A stretch of 64,000 bases of DNA from Persephonella marina EX-H1 (GCF_000021565.1 NC_012440.1:1070210-1134209); one strand, 5' to 3'. Counted from the first letter of the stretch, positions 47,305 to 55,445 are shown. Made by a program: numbers and translations. The notes: generated from the letters alone by a model not told the origin.

Positions 47305-49742
47305 ATATTTTTTGATATCTCTGTGTAAGTCTCATTTACAATCTGATCTTCCGTTTTACCCTCCGGATACACAGGCTTTAAGAAAGTGATTGTAACCTTA
47401 CCAGGTTTTGGAAATCTTGAGCCGATAGGGAAAACATTATAAGCACCTTTTATAGCAACAGGAACAACAGGTATGTTTAATTCTTTACTGAGGATCGCAA
47501 AACTCTTTTTGAAAGGCAGAAGTTTCCCATCCCTTGTTCTTGCCCCTTCAGGGAATATCACAACATTTTTCCCTTTCTTCAAAAGTGTTGCCGTTTTCTG
47601 GAGCGATAGCTTCAGATCTCTGTTTATGTTTACTGTGAGTATATGGAAGTATTTTGCCAGGAGTTTTCTTAAAGGAGATCTAAAGTATATCTCCTCAGCA
47701 AGGAAGTATGTATCTACAAGATTTTTATCTGGAAGTGAGGCTATAAGGAAAAAACCGTCAAGTAAAGACTGGTGATTTGGTGCAAGTATAAAGTTTTCTG
47801 AAGGTATATTTTCCAGTCCCTTCACCTCTAATGAGAAGTAGGCTTTAAATACAGGCTTTGTAACTTTTTTCAGAATTAATACAGGTAGTTCTGTCTCTTT
47901 TATATCAATCTTCACCTCTTTTTCAAATAACTTTTTCCAGTTTATTTCCTCAAACTCTATCTTCTTTTTCTTCTCCGATATGTATCTGGAAAGCTCTTCT
48001 ACAGTCTGGAGATTTGATAACTGCTGATCCGTTATCTCAATACCAAATGTTTTCTCAATAAAGGCCTGAAGTTCAACCTTCTCAAGTGAATCAAGTCCAA
48101 GATCAAGCTCAATATGGCTGTCAGGATAGATATCCTTTTTACTGACCTTTTTCAGATATTCCTTTAAGATTCTGTACTCCTCAAGATCAGGCTCTTTTAC
48201 CTCTCTTTTTATTACTTTTTCTTCTTCAAGAAATCTGTCTAAAAGGAATCTCCTTATCTTTCCAAGCCTTGTTTTTGGAAGTTCCCTCTTTACTATCTTG
48301 AATCTGTATATCCTTTTATAATCTGGGACTGTAAGATTGTATTTGTCTATAACATTCCATTTTATAGTTTCCTCTATATTCAGAACTCCTGACTGTGATA
48401 TCTTCTGGAAGTCCGGATAAACGAGCGCAAAAAGCTGCCCATCCTTCATCATAACAGCAACTTCCTTTACAAGATCTGATACCTTTAAGATCTTTGATTC
48501 TATCTCCTCAGGATTTATATTTTTTCCTGTTGGAAGCACAATAATATCTTTCTTTCTTCCTGTAACATAAAGATATCCTTCATCGTCCAGATAACCTAAA
48601 TCACCTGTGTAAAGCCATCCATCCTTTATAACCTCCGCTGTTTTTTCAGGTTTTTTGTAGTAACCTTTCATAACATTGTCGCCTTTTACAATTATCTCAC
48701 CATCTTTTATCTTTACATGAACACCTTTTATAGGCTTTCCAACGGATCCAAGTTTTATCTTTTCTGGTGGGTTAAATGAAACGATAGGAGATGTTTCTGT
48801 AAGTCCGTAACCTTCAACGATCTTAAATCCAAGAGCCCAAAGATCCTTTGCTATATCCTCATCAAGCTTTGCTCCACCGCTTACAAAATATTTGATATTA
48901 CCTCCAAATGTTTTATGAACTTTACTGAAAATAACTCTACTTAAACTCTGGTTGTTTATCGTTTTGGTTATATTAAAAAGTGTTCTGGTTATCAAGTTGC
49001 TGTTTATCTTCTCAAATATCTTTCTGTGAAAAAGTGTGTAAAGACGGGGAACACCTATAAGTATTGATACTTTATGTTTTTTCATAAGGTTGAGTATCTC
49101 TTCGGAGGATAGCTTCTCAAGAAATATTATCGTTGCACCAAGTGTTAATGGGACAAGCATTGATACCATTAAAGGGTAGGAATGATGAAAAGGAAGGATG
49201 GCTATCGTTTTGTCAGAGCTGTCAGCTATCTCCGTTTCATGGATACTTTTTATGTTTGAAAGTAGATTTTTATACGAGAGCATAACACCTTTTGGAGGAC
49301 CTGTTGTCCCCGATGTGTACAGTATCACAGCTGTATCTTCTTCTGAGACGGTTATCTCTCTGATACTTTCCTTTATGCCTTCTGTTTTAAGATCTTCAAA
49401 GATGATAACCGGTATATCCTTTTTTAGAATATTCAGGGCCTTTTCAACGGTTGGATACCTCTCTTTTGAACAGAATATATAGGAAGGTTCGCTATCTCCC
49501 AATATGTACGAGACTTCTTCCTCAACGGACATAAAATCTATCGGGACAGGGATTCCCCCTTTTTTCCATATGCCGAAAAAGCTGTATATCCACTCAGGTC
49601 TGTTCTCTGAGAAAATACATACCCGATCGTCTTTTTTTATAACTAATTTTGATGAGAAAATATCTATGTTCTTTTCAATCTGAGGATGGTTGATAATCTT
49701 ATTACCTGCTATAAGCTGTGAGTCCTTATGGATATATATCAT
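47301..49742 (-). CDS. Acyl-CoA/ACP ligase - carrier - acyltransferase fusion
   Basis: An 813-residue three-domain protein. Residues about 1-520 are an AMP-forming ligase (VILYTSGTTGPPKGVMLSY, EGYGLTETSPI, YTGDLGYLDDEGY and the lysine segment LPKTRLGKIRR). About 530-605 is an acyl-carrier-like domain with LGLDSLEKVEL, where Ser would carry phosphopantetheine. About 640-813 is a PlsC acyltransferase (ILAPNHQSLLDG, HX4D; FPEGARTRDG). It resembles Aas-type 2-acyl-glycerophosphoethanolamine repair enzymes, but with an internal carrier. Start at ATG 49742; the 12-residue extension to 49778 is unsupported by a ribosome-binding site. Role: phospholipid repair or fatty-acid uptake, inferred. Confidence 0.88.
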   Translation of the reverse strand: MIYIHKDSQLIAGNKIINHPQIEKNIDIFSSKLVIKKDDRVCIFSENRPEWIYSFFGIWKKGGIPVPIDFMSVEEEVSYILGDSEPSYIFCSKERYPTVEKALNILKKDIPVIIFEDLKTEGIKESIREITVSEEDTAVILYTSGTTGPPKGVMLSYKNLLSNIKSIHETEIADSSDKTIAILPFHHSYPLMVSMLVPLTLGATIIFLEKLSSEEILNLMKKHKVSILIGVPRLYTLFHRKIFEKINSNLITRTLFNITKTINNQSLSRVIFSKVHKTFGGNIKYFVSGGAKLDEDIAKDLWALGFKIVEGYGLTETSPIVSFNPPEKIKLGSVGKPIKGVHVKIKDGEIIVKGDNVMKGYYKKPEKTAEVIKDGWLYTGDLGYLDDEGYLYVTGRKKDIIVLPTGKNINPEEIESKILKVSDLVKEVAVMMKDGQLFALVYPDFQKISQSGVLNIEETIKWNVIDKYNLTVPDYKRIYRFKIVKRELPKTRLGKIRRFLLDRFLEEEKVIKREVKEPDLEEYRILKEYLKKVSKKDIYPDSHIELDLGLDSLEKVELQAFIEKTFGIEITDQQLSNLQTVEELSRYISEKKKKIEFEEINWKKLFEKEVKIDIKETELPVLILKKVTKPVFKAYFSLEVKGLENIPSENFILAPNHQSLLDGFFLIASLPDKNLVDTYFLAEEIYFRSPLRKLLAKYFHILTVNINRDLKLSLQKTATLLKKGKNVVIFPEGARTRDGKLLPFKKSFAILSKELNIPVVPVAIKGAYNVFPIGSRFPKPGKVTITFLKPVYPEGKTEDQIVNETYTEISKNI

Positions 49743-49771
49743 AGATATGAATTTAATATATTGTGATCGTC

Positions 49772-49800
49772 TTGACAATTTTTATAATTTAAATTAAATT
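49772..49800 (+). promoter_or_regulatory. Promoter of the tRNA-Lys-Glu-Val cluster
   Basis: TTGACA (49772-49777) and TAAATT (49795-49800), 17 bases apart. The same stretch read on the minus strand gives TTGTCA and TAAATT for the fusion gene, so two divergent promoters overlap here. Confidence 0.6.
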
Positions 49801-49823
49801 ATTTAGTCCTTGTTGAATATGTT

Positions 49824-49896
49824 GAGCCGCTAGCTCAGTTGGTAGAGCACCGGTCTTTTAAACCGGTGGTCCTGGGTTCGACCCCCAGGCGGCTCA
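49824..49896 (+). tRNA. tRNA-Lys (TTT)
   Basis: Acceptor GAGCCGC/GCGGCTC, anticodon loop CTTTTAA giving TTT, T-arm CTGGG-TTCGACC-CCCAG and discriminator A. No encoded CCA. Confidence 0.97.
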
Positions 49897-49921
49897 CTTT
49901 TATGGTATAATCTTACGCTAT

Positions 49922-49996
<75 letters not shown>

Positions 49997-50008
49997 TTTT
50001 TAATTTGT

Positions 50009-50082
50009 GGTCGGTTAGCTCAGATGGCTAGAGCGCCTGCCCGACACGCAGGAGGTCGGAGGTTCGAATCCTCCACCGACCA
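50009..50082 (+). tRNA. tRNA-Val (GAC)
   Basis: Acceptor GGTCGGT/ACCGACC, anticodon stem CCTGC/GCAGG with loop CCGACAC giving GAC, T-arm GGAGG-TTCGAAT-CCTCC and discriminator A. CCA not encoded. Confidence 0.96.
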
Positions 50083-50184
50083 TTCATCTTCCTCCCTTTT
50101 CTCAATCCTCCCGACAATCTACATTAGCCAAAATTAAAAAAGTGTTTAAATTAAATACTGTAAAAGAAAAAAAGGAGGGTTGAG

Positions 50185-50571
50185 ATGAAAGTATTCATAA
50201 GAGAAAAAGATGGGAGGTACCAGCTTGTAAACCCATACACTCAGGAGGTTATCTCAGAGTTTTCAGATGTATCTGATGCTGTTAGAGAGGCACTTGACAA
50301 CGATCTTCAGCTCCCATTAAGGGCTGTTGATGGTGAGTTTGTTATTGATAAGGAAGGAAATCCTGTTTATATAAATGAAAAGGGAATACTTGAGCTTGCA
50401 GATGGAACATTACTTGAGGAATGCAGAATCTGTCCGAAATGTGGATGGATAGCATACTGGGAAGAGGTTATGGATGAGGATAAAGAGCCAAGAGAATGTT
50501 ATGTCTGCCCACACTGCGGTAATGTTTTTGGATGTACCCCTGAGCCTGAAGATATAGGTGAAGGAGATTAA
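50185..50571 (+). CDS. Zinc-ribbon protein of unknown function
   Basis: A 128-residue acidic protein. The N-terminal ~80 residues form a beta-rich region with two similar segments (EKDGRYQLVNPYTQEVI, DKEGNPVYINEKGILEL). The C-terminus carries two CxxCG knuckles, ICPKCGWIAYW and VCPHCGNVFGC, that should bind one zinc like rubredoxin or TFIIB ribbons. I do not know its family. AGGAGGG lies five bases before the ATG. It stands alone on the plus strand between tRNA genes and convergent tatA, with a strong terminator at its 3' end. Function unknown. Confidence 0.78.
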   Translation: MKVFIREKDGRYQLVNPYTQEVISEFSDVSDAVREALDNDLQLPLRAVDGEFVIDKEGNPVYINEKGILELADGTLLEECRICPKCGWIAYWEEVMDEDKEPRECYVCPHCGNVFGCTPEPEDIGEGD

Positions 50572-50575
50572 AAGG

Positions 50576-50595
50576 GGGGCTCAAGCCCCTTTTTT
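50576..50595 (+). terminator. Intrinsic terminator between the zinc-ribbon gene and tatA
   Basis: GGGGC-TCAA-GCCCC followed by six T residues, five bases after the zinc-ribbon stop. On the minus strand the hairpin is followed by TTTT and can also stop tatA transcripts. Confidence 0.88.
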
Positions 50596-50839
50596 ATGCT
50601 GTAGATTTTTCTTTTTCTTTAGCTTCTACCTTTTCTTCTTTTGTAACTTCAGCTTCTATCTCTTTAGTAGGTATTACCTTCTCTTCTTTTTTTTCTGTTT
50701 CGCCACTTAATGAGTCTTTAAAACTTCTTATACCTTCACCTAAACCTTTACCTATTTCAGGCAGTTTTTTTGCCCCGAAAAGAAGGACAAGAATACCAAA
50801 TATTATTAAAAGTTCCCAGATTCCAATACCACCAATCAT
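50594..50839 (-). CDS. tatA: Twin-arginine translocase subunit TatA
   Basis: An 81-residue protein with a short N-terminal periplasmic part, one membrane helix (GIWELLIIFGILVLLFGAKK), the family's FGAKKLPEIGKGLGEGIR amphipathic helix and an acidic, lysine-glutamate-rich tail. TatA oligomers form the transport pathway for folded proteins. The tail (residues 45-81) is a simple low-complexity EK region. It lies ten bases downstream of the peroxiredoxin gene on the same strand. No tatB or tatC is in the window. Length is normal; a TatB assignment is less likely as the sequence is short and lacks its longer helix. Confidence 0.95.
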   Translation of the reverse strand: MIGGIGIWELLIIFGILVLLFGAKKLPEIGKGLGEGIRSFKDSLSGETEKKEEKVIPTKEIEAEVTKEEKVEAKEKEKSTA

Positions 50840-50849
50840 AAAAATCCTC

Positions 50850-51341
50850 CTATATTCCGCGAAGTTTTTTAACAGTTTTAATTATATCATCAATGTTATC
50901 TTCAATGACTTTAGGTTCCCAGACCTGTACAATTCTTCCCTGTGGATCAAGTAGAAAAACAGTGCTGACGATCTTCTCCTTCTCTATACCATGTACATCA
51001 ACCTTTTCATAAACACCATAACCTTTTATAGCTGTCATATCAGGATCACTTAACATAAGAAATTTTATATCATGATCATGTTTAAATCTTTTGTGTTCCT
51101 CAACAGGATCAGGATCAATAACAACTACTGTTACGCCAAGGTTCATAACCTTTTCAAGATTTTCTTTCAAAGGACATTCTGATCTGTCACATCTTCTTTT
51201 TTCTTCTGTCTGTGAAAAATATATAAGAACATGCCTGTTTTCACTTAAAAGATCTCTGAGGCATACCTCCTTACCTTCAGCTTCTATCAGACAAAACTCA
51301 GGAGCTATTTCCCCAACTTTTTTTCTTTTGTCTTTAGCCAT
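50850..51341 (-). CDS. Bcp-like peroxiredoxin, unusual active site
   Basis: A 163-residue thioredoxin-fold protein of the AhpC/TSA group: GEIAPEFCLIEAEGKEVCLRDLL at the start, HVLIYFSQTEEKRRCDRSECPLKENLE around the active site, VVVIDPDPVEEHKRFKHDHDIKFLMLSD, and TVFLLDPQGRIVQVW. In Bcp-type enzymes the peroxidatic cysteine lies in T-P-G-C-T; here the corresponding segment reads EKRRCDRSEC, so CX4C is kept but the Thr and Pro around it are not. Peroxidase activity is thus uncertain. It overlaps the esterase stop by eight bases and precedes tatA. Confidence 0.8.
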   Translation of the reverse strand: MAKDKRKKVGEIAPEFCLIEAEGKEVCLRDLLSENRHVLIYFSQTEEKRRCDRSECPLKENLEKVMNLGVTVVVIDPDPVEEHKRFKHDHDIKFLMLSDPDMTAIKGYGVYEKVDVHGIEKEKIVSTVFLLDPQGRIVQVWEPKVIEDNIDDIIKTVKKLRGI

Positions 51342-51915
51342 TTTTACCCTCCATTTTTATTATTCTCTTTATATCCTCAATAAGCTCAGGCATATGTTTA
51401 AATCTATGATCTCCACCTGGAAAAAGCTTCACATAAAAATCTTTAAAATACTCAGCTGTTTTCCTGCTATCTAAAACCTCATCACCTTCGTCAAGATAAA
51501 CATATATCCTATCTCTTATATTTTCCAGTTTTTCTAAAGGAACAAAAAATCTCTCCAGGGATCTAAAATGTTTCTCTGTAAACTCATACTCCTCATCTGT
51601 CTTGTAATTCTTGTGGTGTCCTATTTCTGATCTCAGTATGATATGTGCATCAACTGCCGGATTTATAAGAACGGATCTATTCCCATATTTATAGGAGAGG
51701 TATAGAGCATAAAATCCTCCCAGAGATGTTCCTACAAGTATTAAAGGCTCTTCTCTCAGATTTCTTACAAGATACTCAAGAAGTTCAACAGCCTTCTCAG
51801 GGTCATAGGGAAGGTTTATAGATATTACATTTTCACTGCCAAAGGCTTCTCTTAGATGATTTACTTTATCTCCATAACCGGCTGAGTTAAAGCCGTGAAT
51901 ATAAAGAAATTTCAT
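51334..51915 (-). CDS. YqiA-like alpha/beta hydrolase (esterase)
   Basis: A 193-residue protein from ATG 51915, where AAGGGG lies ahead; a longer start at 51942 is less likely. It has FLYIHGFNSAG (oxyanion HG), nucleophile elbow GTSLGGFYAL with the catalytic Ser, a DEGDEVLD acid site and GGDHRF with the catalytic His near the C-terminus. That matches the small YqiA/DUF676-type esterases that hydrolyse short acyl esters; the physiological substrate is unknown. Head of the minus-strand trio esterase-peroxiredoxin-tatA; the promoter region is shared with the divergent tRNA cluster. Confidence 0.88.
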   Translation of the reverse strand: MKFLYIHGFNSAGYGDKVNHLREAFGSENVISINLPYDPEKAVELLEYLVRNLREEPLILVGTSLGGFYALYLSYKYGNRSVLINPAVDAHIILRSEIGHHKNYKTDEEYEFTEKHFRSLERFFVPLEKLENIRDRIYVYLDEGDEVLDSRKTAEYFKDFYVKLFPGGDHRFKHMPELIEDIKRIIKMEGKNG

Positions 51916-51983
51916 ATCAAACCCCTTGAAATTTAAAGTCACTATATTATATTAGTGAAATTGTAAAATTCAAACAATGATTG

Positions 51984-52012
51984 TTGACAATAGATAACTT
52001 TTGTGCTTAAAT
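51984..52012 (+). promoter_or_regulatory. Promoter of the tRNA-tuf operon
   Basis: TTGACA (51984-51989) and TTAAAT (52007-52012), 17 bases apart, 25 bases before tRNA-Thr. Confidence 0.65.
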
Positions 52013-52036
52013 ATTTAGCCTCGTGGGAATAGGTAA

Positions 52037-52109
52037 GCTGGCGTAGCTCAGTCGGCAGAGCAGGTGATTTGTAATCACCAGGCCGTGGGTTCGAGTCCCA
52101 CCGCCAGCT
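52037..52109 (+). tRNA. tRNA-Thr (TGT)
   Basis: Acceptor GCTGGCG/CGCCAGC, anticodon stem GGTGA/TCACC with loop TTTGTAA giving TGT, T-arm GTGGG-TTCGAGT-CCCAC and discriminator T. CCA not encoded. First of four tRNAs ahead of tuf. Confidence 0.96.
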
Positions 52110-52120
52110 CTTTAGAATAA

Positions 52121-52208
52121 GGAGGAGTCGCCTAGCCTGGCCAATGGCGGGAGACTGTAAATCTCCTGGCGAAAGCCTGCGCAGGTTCGAATCCTGCCTC
52201 CTCCACCA
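52121..52208 (+). tRNA. tRNA-Tyr (GTA)
   Basis: A class II tRNA with a long variable arm. Acceptor GGAGGAG/CTCCTCC, anticodon stem GGAGA/TCTCC with loop CTGTAAA giving GTA, T-arm GCAGG-TTCGAAT-CCTGC, discriminator A (52205) followed by an encoded CCA (52206-52208). Confidence 0.95.
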
Positions 52209-52217
52209 TATGAATAT

Positions 52218-52293
52218 GCGGGAGTAGCTCAGCTGGTAGAGCATCTGCCTTCCAAGCAGATGGTCGCGGGTTCGAGTCCCGTCTCCCGCTCCA
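52218..52293 (+). tRNA. tRNA-Gly (TCC)
   Basis: Acceptor GCGGGAG/CTCCCGC, anticodon stem TCTGC/GCAGA with loop CTTCCAA giving TCC, T-arm GCGGG-TTCGAGT-CCCGT, discriminator T (52290) then encoded CCA (52291-52293). Confidence 0.96.
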
Positions 52294-52396
52294 TTAACAA
52301 ACTTATGGTTCTCCATTTATCATAAAAGTTAATCTTTACAAAAAATGTCTATCTCTGTTATAATATTTTTTTGCTTGAATAAAATAGCTGTATTAT

Positions 52397-52469
52397 GCCC
52401 ACGTAGCTCAGTCGGCAGAGCACACCCTTGGTAAGGGTGAGGTCGGCGGTTCAAGTCCGCTCGTGGGCT
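52397..52469 (+). tRNA. tRNA-Thr (GGT)
   Basis: Acceptor GCCCACG/CGTGGGC, anticodon stem CACCC/GGGTG with loop TTGGTAA giving GGT, T-arm GGCGG-TTCAAGT-CCGCT and discriminator T. CCA not encoded. Directly upstream of tuf. Confidence 0.96.
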
Positions 52470-52509
52470 TAGGCAGGCAGACTAAAGATCACAGGAGGTA
52501 AAAAAGAGA

Positions 52510-53700
52510 ATGGCAAGAGAGAAGTTTGAGAGGAAGAAAGAGCACGTAAACGTGGGGACGATAGGACACGTAGACCACGGAAAGACGACATTAACAGCTG
52601 CTATAACATACGTACTATCAAAGAAAGGGTTAGCGGAGTTCATAGGGTACGGAGAGATTGATAAGGCACCGGAAGAGAGAGACAGAGGAATTACGATCAA
52701 CATCACACACGTAGAGTACGAGACAGAGAAGAGACACTACGCACACGTTGACTGTCCAGGTCACGCAGACTACATCAAGAACATGATAACAGGTGCTGCA
52801 CAGATGGACGGAGCGATACTTGTGGTATCAGCAGCGGACGGACCAATGCCACAGACAAGGGAGCACGTGTTATTAGCAAGACAGGTTAACGTTCCATACA
52901 TAGTAGTATTTTTAAACAAATGTGACATGGTAGATGACGAGGAGCTATTAGAGCTTGTAGAGCTAGAGGTAAGAGAGCTACTGAACAAGTACGAGTTTCC
53001 AGGTGATGATGTACCAGTGATCAGAGGTTCAGCGTTAGGGGCACTGAACGACGAAGAGAAATGGGTTAAATCAATAGAAGAGCTATTAGATGCTATGGAC
53101 AACTACATACCGACACCAGAGAGAGCGACAGACAAACCATTCTTAATGGCGATAGAGGACGTATTTACGATATCAGGAAGGGGGACAGTTGTTACAGGAA
53201 GAGTAGAGAGAGGAACATTAAAAGTAGGAGATGAGGTAGAGATAGTAGGGTTATCAGACGAGATCAGGAAGACAGTAGTGACAGGTATAGAGATGTTCAG
53301 GAAGACACTTGACGAGGCAGTAGCAGGGGACAACGTAGGAGTGTTATTAAGAGGAATAGGAAAGGATGAGGTAGAGAGAGGGCAGGTATTAGCTGCACCG
53401 GGATCAATCACACCACACAAGAAGTTCAAAGCACAGGTATACATACTTTCAAAAGAGGAAGGAGGAAGACACACACCATTCTTCCTTGGATACAGACCAC
53501 AGTTTTACATCAGGACAGCAGATATAACAGGTACGGTAGTAGAGTTACCGGAAGGGCAGGAGATGGTAATGCCAGGGGACAACGTAGAGTTAACAGTAGA
53601 GTTAATGGAGCCAGTAGCTATAGAGGAGCAGATGAGATTTGCCATCAGGGAAGGTGGTAGAACTGTTGGTGCTGGTGTTGTTACTCAAATAATTGAATAA
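52510..53700 (+). CDS. tuf: Elongation factor Tu
   Basis: A 396-residue EF-Tu: G domain with [22 protein letters not shown] and [10 protein letters not shown], followed by domain 2 ([21 protein letters not shown]) and domain 3 ([34 protein letters not shown]). It delivers aminoacyl-tRNA to ribosomes. Codon use is distinctive: Leu is mostly TTA and Val mostly GTA with A/G-ending codons throughout, while the ~17 last codons (GTT, GGT, CAA) look like neighbouring genes. AGGAGG lies nine bases before the ATG. It follows four tRNA genes and precedes rpmG, as in E. coli tufB. Confidence 0.98.
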   Translation: MAREKFERKKEHVNVGTIGHVDHGKTTLTAAITYVLSKKGLAEFIGYGEIDKAPEERDRGITINITHVEYETEKRHYAHVDCPGHADYIKNMITGAAQMDGAILVVSAADGPMPQTREHVLLARQVNVPYIVVFLNKCDMVDDEELLELVELEVRELLNKYEFPGDDVPVIRGSALGALNDEEKWVKSIEELLDAMDNYIPTPERATDKPFLMAIEDVFTISGRGTVVTGRVERGTLKVGDEVEIVGLSDEIRKTVVTGIEMFRKTLDEAVAGDNVGVLLRGIGKDEVERGQVLAAPGSITPHKKFKAQVYILSKEEGGRHTPFFLGYRPQFYIRTADITGTVVELPEGQEMVMPGDNVELTVELMEPVAIEEQMRFAIREGGRTVGAGVVTQIIE

Positions 53701-53720
53701 CAAAAATAGAGGAAAGTGTA

Positions 53721-53873
53721 ATGCCTAGAGAGATAATAACTTTAGCTTGTACGGAATGTAAGAGAAAGAATTACACAACAACTAAAAATAAAAGAAAGCA
53801 TACAGACAGACTTGAGCTCAGAAAGTATTGCAAGTTCTGTAGAAAACATACATTACATAGGGAGATAAAGTAG
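53721..53873 (+). CDS. rpmG: 50S ribosomal protein L33
   Basis: A 50-residue protein starting ATG 53721: [20 protein letters not shown], then [20 protein letters not shown]. The two CxxC pairs (LACTEC and YCKFC) make a zinc-containing L33. It binds the large subunit near the E site. GAGGAAAG lies before the start. It is followed after eight bases by tRNA-Trp and then secE, a gene order common in bacteria. Length 50 is normal, and the family match is unambiguous. Confidence 0.96.
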   Translation: MPREIITLACTECKRKNYTTTKNKRKHTDRLELRKYCKFCRKHTLHREIK

Positions 53874-53881
53874 CTTTAGAA

Positions 53882-53955
53882 GGGGCAATAGCTCAATTTG
53901 GCAGAGCAGCGGACTCCAAATCCGCAGGTTGGGGGTTCGAGTCCTCCTTGCCCCG
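53882..53955 (+). tRNA. tRNA-Trp (CCA)
   Basis: Acceptor GGGGCAA/TTGCCCC, anticodon stem CGGA/TCCG with loop CTCCAAA giving CCA, T-arm GGGGG-TTCGAGT-CCTCC (one G-T pair) and discriminator G as in other tRNA-Trp. The 3' CCA is not encoded. Confidence 0.96.
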
Positions 53956-53978
53956 CTGTATCTATAAAATGGAGAGAT

Positions 53979-54170
53979 ATGTTGAGTATAGGTGAAGCGA
54001 TAAAGTTTCTTAAAGAAGTTAGGGAAGAGCTTAAAAAGGTAACATGGCCTTCTAAACAGCTTGTAAGGACAGCAACTATAGCTGTGATCGTTTTTACACT
54101 GATCGTTTCTGTTTATTTATGGGGATTGGATATCCTCTTTGACAGGATATTTAACTTCCTTTACAAATAA
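53979..54170 (+). CDS. secE: Preprotein translocase subunit SecE
   Basis: A 63-residue protein: a cytoplasmic amphipathic helix (AIKFLKEVREELKKVTWPSK, with the conserved VTWPSK) and one membrane helix (about 30-52). SecE clamps SecY in the inner-membrane translocon. Start at ATG 53979, four bases after GGAG; longer frames run through tRNA-Trp and are rejected. It is the single-helix form usual outside enterobacteria. Followed by nusG after 16 bases. Confidence 0.95.
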   Translation: MLSIGEAIKFLKEVREELKKVTWPSKQLVRTATIAVIVFTLIVSVYLWGLDILFDRIFNFLYK

Positions 54171-54186
54171 AAGAGGTAAAAGCTGA

Positions 54187-54981
54187 ATGTCTGAAGAGAT
54201 GAAACAGAATGAAAATCTTGAAAATACGGAAGTAAATAAAGAAGAGAAAGATAAAAAGAAGAAATGGTATGCCCTGTACACACAATCAAACCTTGAGATA
54301 AGGGCTAAAGAGAACCTTATAAAGATGCTTGAGATGAACAATATGAAGCATCTTGTTGATGAGGTTCTCGTACCAGCTGAAGAAAAGGTTGTTATAAAAG
54401 CCCTCGGAAAAGAGAAATACAAGCTCTCCCTTAAAGGTGCAAACAGAGAGATAGATGTTATGGGAAAGAAGGGAATCACAAAATTCCTTATAGAGGATGG
54501 AAAGGTAAGGGTTTTAGAGAGCGTTGAAGGTGATGAACAGTGTGTTGCACACAGCCCTATATCCAAACCTGGACAGAAGATCCAGTGTAAGGAAAACAAA
54601 ACCGAAGCCCGTATTGTTCTTGAAAACAAAGTATTCCCGGGATATCTCCTTATTAAAGCAGAGCTTAACGATGATCTTATAGATCTTATAAAGAAAACCC
54701 CATTTATAATCGGTTTTGTGAGTGCCGGCGGAATGCCTGTTCCACTGAAGGATGAAGATATAGAGAAAGTTCTGAGCCAGATCCAGAAAGGAGCTCCAAA
54801 AGTTAAAAAGCTTCTCTTCCAGAGAGGTGATCAGGTAAGAATTATTGAAGGTCCATTTATGAACTTTACAGGTGTTGTAGAGGAAGTTATACCTGAAAAA
54901 GAGAAATTGGTTGTTGCAATATCAATATTTGGAAGATCAACACCGGTTGAACTTGAGTTCTCCCAGGTGGAAAAGATCTAA
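54187..54981 (+). CDS. nusG: Transcription antitermination factor NusG with inserted domain
   Basis: A 264-residue NusG, longer than the common ~180. N-terminal NGN domain begins [22 protein letters not shown], the chain is then interrupted by an extra ~70-residue domain (about 75-150, with [17 protein letters not shown]), resumes with [15 protein letters not shown] and ends in the KOW domain ([24 protein letters not shown]). NusG couples RNA polymerase to ribosomes and Rho. A comparable domain II insertion occurs in Aquifex NusG. A highly charged N-terminal extension (residues 1-28) is also present. Start overlaps no neighbour; rplK follows after 24 bases. Confidence 0.95.
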   Translation: MSEEMKQNENLENTEVNKEEKDKKKKWYALYTQSNLEIRAKENLIKMLEMNNMKHLVDEVLVPAEEKVVIKALGKEKYKLSLKGANREIDVMGKKGITKFLIEDGKVRVLESVEGDEQCVAHSPISKPGQKIQCKENKTEARIVLENKVFPGYLLIKAELNDDLIDLIKKTPFIIGFVSAGGMPVPLKDEDIEKVLSQIQKGAPKVKKLLFQRGDQVRIIEGPFMNFTGVVEEVIPEKEKLVVAISIFGRSTPVELEFSQVEKI

Positions 54982-55005
54982 AAGACTCAAGGAGGTGTAT
55001 TTTTT

Positions 55006-55443
55006 ATGGCTAAAAAGGTTGTAGGAACGATTGAGCTGATGATACCGGCTCAACAGGCTTCTCCATCTCCACCTGTTGGTCCTGCGTTAGGTCAGCATGG
55101 TGTGAATATAATGGAGTTTGTTAAAAGCTTTAATGCAGCTACAGCTGAGATGAAACCTGGAACAGTAGTTCCGGTTGTGATCACAGTTTATGCTGACAGA
55201 TCATTTACTTTCATTCTCAAGACACCACCTGCTTCATACCTGCTTAAAGAGGCTGCAGGTATTAAAAAAGGTGCTTCAGATCCAAAAAGGGAAAAGGTTG
55301 GGAAGGTAACGAAGGAGCAGATAAGAGAGATAGCTGAGATCAAGATGAAGGATCTTAATACTGAGGATATTGAGGCTGCTATGAGAATTATAGCCGGAAC
55401 AGCCCGTTCAATGGGTATTGAAGTAGAAGGATTGGAGGCGTAG
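55006..55443 (+). CDS. rplK: 50S ribosomal protein L11
   Basis: A 145-residue L11: N-terminal domain with [22 protein letters not shown] and the C-terminal RNA-binding domain with [13 protein letters not shown] and [21 protein letters not shown] and [14 protein letters not shown]. It organises the GTPase-associated centre with L10-L12. AAGGAGGTG precedes the ATG by eight bases. The nusG-rplK-rplA-rplJ-rplL-rpoBC order is the classic bacterial arrangement. Length 145 is typical. Confidence 0.97.
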   Translation: MAKKVVGTIELMIPAQQASPSPPVGPALGQHGVNIMEFVKSFNAATAEMKPGTVVPVVITVYADRSFTFILKTPPASYLLKEAAGIKKGASDPKREKVGKVTKEQIREIAEIKMKDLNTEDIEAAMRIIAGTARSMGIEVEGLEA

Positions 55444-55445
55444 CC

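Noticed and set aside
51942-52316. A 124-residue minus-strand frame across three tRNA genes
   Set aside because: It runs antisense to tRNA-Thr, -Tyr and -Gly, and its repeats (DSNLRRLSPG, DSNPRPGDYK) are tRNA complement translated.
53898-53978. Longer secE start within tRNA-Trp
   Set aside because: It would translate the tRNA gene; ATG 53979 has a GGAG ahead and gives the normal SecE length.
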